Of a stretch of 64,000 nucleotides of DNA, positions 18,186 through 26,002 are shown piece after piece. Below the pieces are notes generated by a model. That model saw only the letters and a program-made list of their open reading frames with translations. It had not been told where the DNA came from and did no database searches. Each line of letters starts with the position of its first letter. Positions within the stretch are counted from its first letter, which is position 1. Position numbers and translations under genes: made by a program. The DNA is from 66-474 sp051954935. GTDB lineage: Bacteria > Pseudomonadota > Gammaproteobacteria > Xanthomonadales > Rhodanobacteraceae. The stretch is from assembly GCA_051954935.1 (NCBI GenBank), contig JBQCHG010000034.1, forward strand, positions 4,830 to 68,829, written 5' to 3'.

Positions 18186-20783
18186 ATGAATCGCGACGAT
18201 CTCGCCCAGCACACGCCGTTGATGCGCCAGTACTTCGCCGCGAAGGCGGAGTACCCGGACACGCTGGTGTTCTTCCGGATGGGCGATTTCTACGAATTGT
18301 TCTACGAGGACGCGCGCAAGGCCGCGCGACTGCTGGACATCACGCTGACCCAGCGCGGGCAATCGGCCGGCGCGCCGATCCCGATGGCCGGCGTGCCCTA
18401 TCACGCGGTCGAAGGTTACCTTGCCAAGCTGGTGCGGCTGGGCGAGTCGGTGGCGATCTGCGAGCAGCTCGGCGATCCGGCGGCCGCCAAAGGTTTGGTC
18501 GAGCGCAAGGTCGTGCGGGTAGTCACGCCCGGTACGGTGACCGATGAGGCGCTGCTTCCCGAACGCCGCGACAACCTGCTGCTTGCGATCGCCGCTTCCA
18601 AGTCCGGTTTCGGATTGGCCTGGGTGGACCTCGCCGGCGGGCGCTTCCTGCTGAGCGAAGTCGGCGACGCGGAGGCGCTCTCCGCGGAACTGGCGCGCCT
18701 GGCGCCCGCGGAAACGCTGATTTCCGAAGACGTGGCGTGGCCTGCCGCGGTCGCCTCGTTGAACGGCTTGCGCAAGCGCCCGCCCTGGCATTTCGACCCC
18801 GACAGCGCGCGACGCGAACTGACGAAGCATTTCGGCACACGCGACCTTTCCGGCTTCGGCGCGGAGCACCTGCACACGGCGATCGGCGCGGCCGGTTGCC
18901 TGCTCGCATATCTGCAGGAAACACAGAAATCCGCATTGCCACACCTGTCCGGTCTGGCGGTCGAACAGGCCGACGAAACCATTGCGATGGACGCAGCCAC
19001 ACGCCGCAACCTGGAACTGGACACGCATGCCAGCGGCGATCCACGTTTCACGCTCCTCGGCGTGCTGGACAACACGATCACGCCGATGGGCGCGCGCGCA
19101 CTGCGCCGCTGGCTGCACCGCCCGCTGCTCGATCGGATCGTGCTGCGGGCGCGCCAGCAGGCTATCACCGCGCTCATCGAAAGCCGCGCCTTCGAAACAT
19201 TGCGCGAACAATTGCGTGCCATCGGCGACCTGGAACGCATCCTGGCGCGCGTGGCGCTGCGCAGCGCGCGCCCGCGCGATCTGGCCACCTTGCGCGACGG
19301 GTTGCTTGCAGCGCCGGCGCTGCGGGAAAAAATCGCGAAACTCGACAGTCCCCTGCTGCACGATCTGGTGAACCGCATCGGCGAACATGCCGGGATCTCG
19401 CAAATGTTGAGCGCGGCCATCATCGAGCGCCCGCCGTTGCTTTTGCGCGACGGCGGTGCCATCGCGGATGGCTACGACGCCCAACTGGACGAGCTGCGCC
19501 AGCTCGCAACCAATGCGGATCAATTCCTGGTCGAGCTGGAAGCCCGCGAGCGCGCGGCGACCGGCATCCAGACGCTGAAGGTCGGCTACAACCGCGTGCA
19601 CGGCTATTACATCGAGTTCGGTCGCGCGCAGGCCGACAAGGCGCCCACGCACTACACGCGCCGGCAGACCACCAAGAACGCCGAGCGCTACATCACCGAG
19701 GAACTGAAGGCGTTCGAGGACAAGGTGCTTTCGGCGAAGGAGCGTTCGCTGATGCGCGAGCGCGCACTCTACGAAGGCGTGCTGGATGCGTTGACCGAGC
19801 GCCTGCAGCCTCTGAAAGAGGCCGCAAATGCCATCGCCGAACTGGATGTGCTCGCCGACCTTGCCGAACGCGCGGAAACGCTGGACTGGTCGCGCCCACA
19901 ACTGACGGACGAACCCGGCATTGCGATCGAACGCGGCCGCCATCCGGTGGTGGAGCAGGTGCGCGAGGAGCCGTTCGAACCGAATGACCTGATGCTGGAC
20001 GATTCACGCCGGATGCTGGTGATCACCGGCCCCAACATGGGTGGCAAGAGCACCTACATGCGCCAGTGCGCGTTGATCGCGCTGCTGGCGCACATCGGCA
20101 GTTTCGTGCCCGCCGCGGACGCGCGGATCGGCCCGGTGGACCGCATCTTCACCCGCATCGGCGCGGGCGACGATCTCGCACGCGGGCAATCCACGTTCAT
20201 GGTCGAGATGAGCGAGACCGCCAACATCCTGCACAACGCCACCCCGCAGTCGCTGGTGCTGATGGATGAGGTCGGCCGCGGCACCTCCACCTACGACGGC
20301 CTGTCGCTGGCGCGGGCGGCGGCGGTGCACCTCGCGACGGCCAACCGCGCGTTCACCCTGTTCGCCACGCATTATTTCGAGCTGACGGAACTCGCCGCTC
20401 AGTTCGAACACATCGCCAACGTGCACCTGGATGCCGTGGAGTACGGCGAGCAACTCGTCTTCATGCATGCGGTCAAGGAAGGCCCGGCCAACCGCAGTTT
20501 CGGCCTGCAGGTCGCCGCGCTGGCGGGCCTGCCCAAGAGCGTGATTGCGGAAGCGCGGCGCACGCTGGCGGAGCTGGAGAGTGGCGGGCACCTGCAATCG
20601 GCGGACACCGCTCCGCGAACGGGCGGTGGCGAGCCCAAACCGCAAGCCGACCTGTTCGCCCGGCGCGAACCCTCGGCTATCGAACGCGCGCTGGCGGAAA
20701 TGGAACCCGATGCACTGACACCCCGCGAAGCTCTGGAATCCTTGTACCAGCTGAAGCTGCTTTCGCGCGGCACACGGGACTGA
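18186..20783 (+). CDS. mutS: DNA mismatch repair protein MutS
   Basis: An 865-residue mismatch-recognition ATPase. The mismatch-binding FYE motif is in FFRMGDFYELFYEDA near residue 35 (Phe and Glu that probe the base pair). The Walker A motif GPNMGGKST lies near residue 616, followed by DDLARGQSTFMVEMSETANI and LVLMDEVGRGTSTYDGLSLA of the ABC signature and Walker B. The start MNRDDLAQHTPLMRQYF fits the family; upstream extension overlaps the pncC region and is rejected. The next gene begins 3 nt after the stop. Confidence 0.98.
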   Translation: MNRDDLAQHTPLMRQYFAAKAEYPDTLVFFRMGDFYELFYEDARKAARLLDITLTQRGQSAGAPIPMAGVPYHAVEGYLAKLVRLGESVAICEQLGDPAAAKGLVERKVVRVVTPGTVTDEALLPERRDNLLLAIAASKSGFGLAWVDLAGGRFLLSEVGDAEALSAELARLAPAETLISEDVAWPAAVASLNGLRKRPPWHFDPDSARRELTKHFGTRDLSGFGAEHLHTAIGAAGCLLAYLQETQKSALPHLSGLAVEQADETIAMDAATRRNLELDTHASGDPRFTLLGVLDNTITPMGARALRRWLHRPLLDRIVLRARQQAITALIESRAFETLREQLRAIGDLERILARVALRSARPRDLATLRDGLLAAPALREKIAKLDSPLLHDLVNRIGEHAGISQMLSAAIIERPPLLLRDGGAIADGYDAQLDELRQLATNADQFLVELEARERAATGIQTLKVGYNRVHGYYIEFGRAQADKAPTHYTRRQTTKNAERYITEELKAFEDKVLSAKERSLMRERALYEGVLDALTERLQPLKEAANAIAELDVLADLAERAETLDWSRPQLTDEPGIAIERGRHPVVEQVREEPFEPNDLMLDDSRRMLVITGPNMGGKSTYMRQCALIALLAHIGSFVPAADARIGPVDRIFTRIGAGDDLARGQSTFMVEMSETANILHNATPQSLVLMDEVGRGTSTYDGLSLARAAAVHLATANRAFTLFATHYFELTELAAQFEHIANVHLDAVEYGEQLVFMHAVKEGPANRSFGLQVAALAGLPKSVIAEARRTLAELESGGHLQSADTAPRTGGGEPKPQADLFARREPSAIERALAEMEPDALTPREALESLYQLKLLSRGTRD

Positions 20784-20786
20784 GCC

Positions 20787-21908
20787 GTGAAGCTCTGGCT
20801 GGAGAGATTCATGGTGCCCGTGGAGCTGTGGGGGCTATGGATCTTTGCGCGCGTCCATGGCGAAAACCTGCTCTACAGGCTCGCGCGTGCCAGACGCAGG
20901 TGGGGCCATTCTTCCGGCGGGATGGATCCGCTGCAGGCAGCGGTCGATTCCCACTGGAAGATCGAAGCGCCGCACGGCGCGCTCGCTGTCGCCGTGGTCA
21001 CGCCGGCTGCCGACCGGCAGTTCTATGCGGGCCGGGTGCACGGCCGCAAGTCATCGGCGCCGGACGCCACCACCCGGTTCGAAATCGGCTCGATCACGAA
21101 GACCTTTACTGCCGCCCTGCTACACGCGATGGAATGCGATGGCATGGTGCACGCCGACACGCCGCTCAATGACCTTCTCGAACCTTACGCGCGGCTTGGC
21201 GCGCAGAGTCCGCGCTCGGTAACGCTCGCGGATCTCGCGGTCCATCGCTCCGGTTTGCCACGCGTGCCGCGCTCGCTGACCGCTCCCGCCCAGCTGCTGC
21301 TGGCGCCAAGCCAGCCTTATGCGTTTGTTCGCCTCGGGACCTTGCGGCGCTGGCTGCGCGGGCGTCGCGTGCGCAACGTCGGCGTCCGCCATCGCTATTC
21401 CAATCTGGGCTTCGGGGTACTGGGCCTCGCGCTGGCTAAGCGGGCAATGCTCGATTACGAACAGGCACTGCGCCGATTCGTGCTCGGGCCGCTGGGATTG
21501 TTCGAAACCGGCACCGACATGGCCGCGTTGGCTCAACCGCACCATCCTCTTGGCTGGCCCACGCCGGCATGGCGCATGGGCCCGCTGGCGCCAGCAGGCG
21601 GGTTGCGCAGTTCGCTGGCCGACATGACGCGCTGGCTGAAGGCGAACATGACACTGCGGTCGTCGCTCGGCGCGGCGCTCCACGAGCCGCGCACCATCGG
21701 CGACAGAGGCAATCGTGTCGCCCTCGCCTGGCAGGTGGCTGGCGAAGGCAATGCGCGGGTGGTTTGGCACAACGGGAGCACCGGCGGCTCGTCGAGCTTC
21801 ATCGCTTTTATTCCCGGCCGCGGCATCGGCGTGGTGGTGCTTTCGGCGCAGGCAGTCAGCGTGGACCGACTGGGAATGCACCTGTTGCGGATGGCCGCGA
21901 ATGCTTGA
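20787..21908 (+). CDS. serine beta-lactamase-like hydrolase
   Basis: A 373-residue protein of the class C beta-lactamase/DD-peptidase/esterase superfamily. The nucleophile motif SxxK is GSITKTF (Ser102, Lys105), the YxN motif is in RYSNLGFGVLGLAL, and the third box appears as HNGSTGGSSSF (HxG type in place of KTG). This points to an EstB-like esterase or peptidase and not a classic AmpC. No clear signal peptide is seen; the N-terminus has a short hydrophobic stretch only. Translation starts at GTG 20787, 3 nt after mutS, so the two may be cotranscribed. Confidence 0.8.
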   Translation: MKLWLERFMVPVELWGLWIFARVHGENLLYRLARARRRWGHSSGGMDPLQAAVDSHWKIEAPHGALAVAVVTPAADRQFYAGRVHGRKSSAPDATTRFEIGSITKTFTAALLHAMECDGMVHADTPLNDLLEPYARLGAQSPRSVTLADLAVHRSGLPRVPRSLTAPAQLLLAPSQPYAFVRLGTLRRWLRGRRVRNVGVRHRYSNLGFGVLGLALAKRAMLDYEQALRRFVLGPLGLFETGTDMAALAQPHHPLGWPTPAWRMGPLAPAGGLRSSLADMTRWLKANMTLRSSLGAALHEPRTIGDRGNRVALAWQVAGEGNARVVWHNGSTGGSSSFIAFIPGRGIGVVVLSAQAVSVDRLGMHLLRMAANA

Positions 21909-21924
21909 TCGCGGGCGGCGGCAA

Positions 21925-22323
21925 TCAGGAGGCCTCGATGTCCCCCAGCGCGCGGATCAACCGCCGCGCACGCTTGTCGGGTTTGCCCGAAGGCGGCTGA
22001 TAGCCGGCGCGTTCGACGCGACGCTGTTCGCGTGCGGCTTCGCGTGCCGCGCGCGAAGCCTCCGATTCAAGATAAAGCACCTGCGCGGCTGCCACCGAAC
22101 CCCGCTTGCCGCTCAGACCCAGCACTTCGACCTCGAAGGATTCCTCTCCGCGGCGGACGCGCAGCCGGTCGCCTGCGTGCAGCGGCCGCGAGGGTTTGCA
22201 TGCCGCGCCATTGACCTCGACCTGCCCGTGCTCGATCGCCTGCTTCGCGAGCGAGCGGGTCTTGAAGAATCGCGCCGCCCATAACCAGGAGTCGGCACGC
22301 ACACCTGCCTGTTCCGCCGTCAC
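21925..22323 (-). CDS. hslR: ribosome-associated heat shock protein Hsp15 (S4 domain)
   Basis: A 132-residue RNA-binding protein with an S4 domain: RADSWLWAARFFKTRSLAKQ, then HGQVEVNGAACKPSRPLHAGDRLRV. Hsp15 binds 50S subunits that carry nascent peptidyl-tRNA after premature dissociation and helps return them to translation. The C-terminus is basic and Arg/Ala rich, as in the family. The GTG at 22323 overlaps the stop of the upstream response regulator (GTGA); a longer frame from 22422 runs over that gene and is rejected. Confidence 0.9.
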   Translation of the reverse strand: MTAEQAGVRADSWLWAARFFKTRSLAKQAIEHGQVEVNGAACKPSRPLHAGDRLRVRRGEESFEVEVLGLSGKRGSVAAAQVLYLESEASRAAREAAREQRRVERAGYQPPSGKPDKRARRLIRALGDIEAS

Positions 22324-22952
22324 ACCTTGTCCGGATCCGTAGAGACGTCCAGCCGGATTTCCTGCACGGTAACTTCGCCGATCTGCGCATCCGGCATGGC
22401 CACGTCCGGGATGGCATCCCATTCTTCCGCGCTGATATCGGCGGGAACCACCGGCCCGCTCTCCGGCGGCCGTTCGGGCAGGCGACCGGCACGCACCAGC
22501 GCGCGGATGCGCTCGAACACCTCGGCACGCCCGAACGGCTTCTTCAAGAAATCGTCTGCACCGAAACGTTGTACATAGAACTGCTCGGTGGCCTGCAAAT
22601 TGCCGCTGATCATCACGATCGGCATGGCCTTGGTATGCGGATCGCGGCGCAGCGTGCGCAACACCTCGAAGCCGCTCATGCCCGGCAAAACGATATCCAG
22701 GAAGATCAGGTCGGGTAGCTCATTGCGGGCAATCGTGATTGCAGTCTCGCCGTCGGGCGCCTTCAGCACGGTGTAGCCGTCCTGGCCCAGCATCTTGCCC
22801 AGGACCGCGCGGATCGTCGGCGAATCGTCCACCACAAGCACCTGCGAACCGAGCGGCGCGCGCACGCGCGAGCCTTGCCGCCGCTCGACCGGCCCGGTTT
22901 CCGCCTGCGGTTTGGGGGAGCTGACGAAGCGCTTGAGGAAATCGAAAGCCAT
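22320..22952 (-). CDS. single-domain response regulator with N- and C-terminal tails
   Basis: A 210-residue protein with one receiver domain from about residue 37 to 160. VLVVDDSPTIRAVLGKML gives the acidic pocket, LPDLIFLDIVLPGMSGFEVL the phosphoacceptor Asp, and FLKKPFGRAEVFERI the conserved Lys. The 35-residue N-terminal tail (MAFDFLKRFVSSPKPQAE) and a 50-residue acidic C-terminal tail have no output domain. Such stand-alone regulators act like PilG/PilH or CheY through protein contacts. It is translationally coupled to hslR; no histidine kinase lies nearby, so the partner is unknown. Confidence 0.88.
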   Translation of the reverse strand: MAFDFLKRFVSSPKPQAETGPVERRQGSRVRAPLGSQVLVVDDSPTIRAVLGKMLGQDGYTVLKAPDGETAITIARNELPDLIFLDIVLPGMSGFEVLRTLRRDPHTKAMPIVMISGNLQATEQFYVQRFGADDFLKKPFGRAEVFERIRALVRAGRLPERPPESGPVVPADISAEEWDAIPDVAMPDAQIGEVTVQEIRLDVSTDPDKV

Positions 22953-23023
22953 GGCCCGTCCCCTCGTTGGTCGGGCCATAGTGTCAGCGGAACCGGGGCG
23001 GCGCGCAATTGCCGGTCCAGAGT

Positions 23024-23914
23024 TCAGGCCGGCATGTTCCTGAGTGCGGCTATCCGCTCCTCGATCGGCGGGTGGCTCATCCAGAGGCGACCGAAGCCGC
23101 GCGACACGGAGTCGGAAATCCCGAACGCGGACATCGCCTGCGGCAAGGTGCTGGCGCCGCGCTGCATCTGCAGGCGCTGCAGTGCAGCGATCATGCGTTC
23201 GCGACCGGCGAGCCTCGCGCCGCCGGCATCGGCTCGGAATTCGCGCCAGCGCGAAAACGCCATCACGATCAGCGAGGCGATGAGGCCGAACACCAACTGC
23301 AGGATCATCACCACGGCGAAATAGCCGATGCCGCCACCGCTGCGTTCGTTGTTGCCGGCGATCGCACCGTCCACGATCCGGCCGACCACGCGCGCCAGGA
23401 AGATCACGAAAGTGTTGAGCACGCCTTGCAGCAACGTCATCGTGACCATGTCGCCGTTGGCCACGTGGGTGATCTCGTGGCCGAGCACCGCGTCCACCTC
23501 GTCGCGGCCCATGCCGCGCAGCAGACCGGTGCTGACCGCGACCAGCGCGTGATTGCGGCTGGCGCCGGTGGCGAAGGCGTTCATCTCCGGACCATCGTAA
23601 ATCGCGATCTCCGGCATGCCGATGCCGGCTTTCTCCGCATGATGGCGCACGGTGTCGAACAGCCAGCGCTCGTCCGCATCGCGCGGCTGCACGATCACGT
23701 GCGCGCCGGTCGTCCACTTTGCGATCGACTTCGACATCGCCAGCGAAATGAACGCGCCGCCGAAGCCGAATACCGCCGCATAGCCGAGCAGCAGCCACAG
23801 CCCGCCCGCGCCCTGCACCGCCGCTAGGCGATCCAGACCGAGGAAGTGCACGATGATGCCGAGCAGCAAGACGACGCCGAGGTTGGTGCCGACGAACAAC
23901 AGGATTCTGCGCAT
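23024..23914 (-). CDS. htpX: membrane zinc metalloprotease HtpX
   Basis: A 296-residue M48 peptidase of the inner membrane that helps degrade misfolded membrane proteins. The zinc site is HEITH at residues 146-150 with the third ligand expected in SRWREFRADAGGARL. Four hydrophobic segments are visible: two at the N-terminus (about 4-23 and 36-57) and two after the active site. GNMNAF-like conservation is seen as GPEMNAFATGASRNHALVAV. It is divergent from nnrS; the 144-base spacer contains an FNR/Dnr box. Confidence 0.96.
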   Translation of the reverse strand: MRRILLFVGTNLGVVLLLGIIVHFLGLDRLAAVQGAGGLWLLLGYAAVFGFGGAFISLAMSKSIAKWTTGAHVIVQPRDADERWLFDTVRHHAEKAGIGMPEIAIYDGPEMNAFATGASRNHALVAVSTGLLRGMGRDEVDAVLGHEITHVANGDMVTMTLLQGVLNTFVIFLARVVGRIVDGAIAGNNERSGGGIGYFAVVMILQLVFGLIASLIVMAFSRWREFRADAGGARLAGRERMIAALQRLQMQRGASTLPQAMSAFGISDSVSRGFGRLWMSHPPIEERIAALRNMPA

Positions 23915-23990
23915 GATGCTTCTCTTGCGGTTGCAATCAGTCGCTACTTAGATCGTGGCGGAAGCCGAATGGTTCAAGTCGACGCCCGTC

Positions 23991-24004
23991 TTGATCGCGA
24001 TCAA
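23991..24004. promoter_or_regulatory. FNR/Dnr-type operator upstream of nnrS
   Basis: TTGATCGCGATCAA is an exact match to the FNR-family site TTGAT-N4-ATCAA. It is centred about 61 bp upstream of the nnrS ATG, consistent with a -41.5 activator position for a start site near 24039. The Dnr-type regulator encoded just downstream of nnrS carries the ExxSR recognition motif that reads TTGAT half-sites. Confidence 0.85.
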
Positions 24005-24058
24005 GGCGGGCGCCCTGCTCCCGCGTCAATCTCCGATCTCAGGCCGAGTCGTGTCCCC

Positions 24059-25228
24059 ATGCCCCTTTCGATCCAGCTTCCCGACGCCATCCGGCGCGTG
24101 CCGCTGCCGTTCCGCCCGTTGTTCCTGTGTGCGGGCCTGTTCGCCACGTTGGGCATGCTGCTGTGGGCGCTCTTCCTGCACATGGGCTGGAATCCTTCGG
24201 CGGTGCTGGCGCCAATTCCCTGGCACGCGCACGCGATGCTGTACGGCTTCGCCGGCGCGCTGATCGCCGGCTTCGTGCTGACCGCGTCGGGGCACTGGAC
24301 CGGCATGCCGACGACAACGCCGGTCACGCTGACGCTCGCCGCCATGCTGTGGCTGGCCGCGCGGCTCGCGCTGTTGCTCGGAGCACCGCTGCCGCTCGGT
24401 GCGGCATTCGATGTCGCGTTTCTGCTGCTGGTGACGTTCATGGTCGGACGCGTCATCGTGCTTACCAACAATCGCCGCAACCTGTTCCTGGTCGCGGTGC
24501 TGTTGTTCTACGCCGCGCTGGACGTGTGGTTCTACGTGGCCGCCGCGTGCCTAGATTTCGGACACGTCACCCGCGCGCTGCTGGTTTGTGTGGATCTGCT
24601 CACCTTGCTGATGCTCGCCATCGGCGGCCGGGTGGTGCCTTTCTTCACCGGCCGCAAGATTTCCGGTTTGAAGATCACGCAATTCAAGCCGCTCGACATC
24701 GCGGTGAACGTCGGCGCCACGATCGTGCTGCTCCTGGATATGGCCGGCGTGGACGGCCTGCCGCGCGGCGCGTGCATGCTGGCGCTGGCCGCGCTCGCGT
24801 TGGTACGGCTGCTCGGCTGGCGCGGCTGGGGCACGCTGCGCGAGCCGATGTTGTGGGTGCTTCACTTGGGTTACCTGTGGCTGGCGATCGGATTGCTGCT
24901 GCGTGGACTCGGACTGGTCGGTGCGTGGAACCTGCCCGAGATCGACTCCCTGCACGGCATCACCGTCGGCGCGCTGGGCTCGCTATCGCTGGGCATGATG
25001 ACGCGCGTGTCCCTGGGCCACAGCGGTCGCGAAATCCGCGCCAACCCGCCGCTGGTGATCGCCTTCATCCTGCCGACCCTCGCCGCAGCGCTGCGGCTGG
25101 GCTTCGGCACCTCCGGCTGGACCTGGGCCGCATGCGTGTGGGTGACCGCTTTCCTGATCTGGCTCGCCGTGATGACGCCGGTGCTGCTGCGCGGCGTGCC
25201 CAAGCATGTGGGCGCAGTGCGGACCTGA
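24059..25228 (+). CDS. nnrS: NnrS family protein (nitric oxide response)
   Basis: A 389-residue polytopic membrane protein with about twelve hydrophobic segments. The N-terminal FRPLFLCAGLFATLGMLLWA and PWHAHAMLYGFAGALIAGF, with GGRVVPFFTGRKI in the middle, match the NnrS family. NnrS is a haem- and copper-containing protein that protects against nitrosative stress and sits in NO/denitrification regulons. The ATG at 24059 is preferred over upstream frame extension. An FNR/Dnr box lies upstream and a Dnr-like regulator gene follows after 44 nt. Confidence 0.92.
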   Translation: MPLSIQLPDAIRRVPLPFRPLFLCAGLFATLGMLLWALFLHMGWNPSAVLAPIPWHAHAMLYGFAGALIAGFVLTASGHWTGMPTTTPVTLTLAAMLWLAARLALLLGAPLPLGAAFDVAFLLLVTFMVGRVIVLTNNRRNLFLVAVLLFYAALDVWFYVAAACLDFGHVTRALLVCVDLLTLLMLAIGGRVVPFFTGRKISGLKITQFKPLDIAVNVGATIVLLLDMAGVDGLPRGACMLALAALALVRLLGWRGWGTLREPMLWVLHLGYLWLAIGLLLRGLGLVGAWNLPEIDSLHGITVGALGSLSLGMMTRVSLGHSGREIRANPPLVIAFILPTLAAALRLGFGTSGWTWAACVWVTAFLIWLAVMTPVLLRGVPKHVGAVRT

Positions 25229-25272
25229 AAGCTTATGCGGTAATCTTCCGTGCATCGGCGCGGGAGAACGAC

Positions 25273-25947
25273 GTGGAGCGCAACGCGCAGTCGCTGCGGG
25301 AACATTACCTGCTGGCTGCCATCGACGATGCGCAATGGCACGCGCTTTCCCCCTACCTGCACCCGCGCCACCTGCGCGCCGGCCAGACCCTGTTCTCGCA
25401 GGGCGATCACGCGGACGCCTTCTATATCGTCGCCAGCGGCGCGATGAAACTGTTCCGCATTTCTCCGCAGGGTGCGGAGAAGATCATGCGGCTGGTCCGC
25501 GGCGGACAGAGTTTCGCCGAGAGCGTCCTGTTCTCCAACCCGCCGCGCTACCCGGTGCACGCGCAGGCCGCCGAGGATTCCGAGCTCGTGGCCGTGGAGC
25601 GCGAAGCCTATCTGCGCATCCTGCGCGATTCCTTCGAAACCTGCCGCGCGGTGATGGCGCAGATGACCCAGCGCATCCATGCACACTGGAACGAAATAGA
25701 GGCGTTGAGCCTGCACGGCGCGGTGCCAAGGTTGGCGCGCTATCTGCTGGAGCAACTCGCATTGCAGGACGACTTGCAACTGCGCCTGCCCGCATCGAAG
25801 GTGCAGATCGCCGCGCAACTGGGGCTGGCGCCGGAAACCCTGTCGCGTGCCTTGCGCGCGTTGAGCGGACGGGGCGCAATCAGCGTGCGCGGCGCGCTGG
25901 TTCAGGTGCGTGACGAAGAATCGCTGCGGAGGGCCGCGCAGGACTGA
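25273..25947 (+). CDS. Crp/Fnr family regulator, Dnr-like
   Basis: A 224-residue transcription factor. A cyclic-nucleotide-binding-type beta-roll spans about residues 20-125 (GQTLFSQGDHADAFYIVASG), followed by the dimerisation helix and a helix-turn-helix, ASKVQIAAQLGLAPETLSRALRAL. The recognition helix has ExxSR (ETLSR), the FNR/Dnr pattern for TTGAT sites. No N-terminal cysteine cluster for an iron-sulfur centre is present, which separates it from FNR and points to a Dnr-type NO sensor. The likely start is GTG 25273 with GGGAGA just upstream. It follows nnrS and probably activates it. Confidence 0.88.
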   Translation: MERNAQSLREHYLLAAIDDAQWHALSPYLHPRHLRAGQTLFSQGDHADAFYIVASGAMKLFRISPQGAEKIMRLVRGGQSFAESVLFSNPPRYPVHAQAAEDSELVAVEREAYLRILRDSFETCRAVMAQMTQRIHAHWNEIEALSLHGAVPRLARYLLEQLALQDDLQLRLPASKVQIAAQLGLAPETLSRALRALSGRGAISVRGALVQVRDEESLRRAAQD

Positions 25948-26002
25948 TCTCGAACGCCCCGCCACTCCGTCCGCGGCAAGCCCCGGACGGAGTGCAAAAG
26001 GT

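Noticed and set aside
18090..19943. A 617-codon minus-strand frame inside mutS
   Set aside because: mutS is complete with mismatch and ATPase motifs; the shadow has Gln/Arg-rich composition and no start context.
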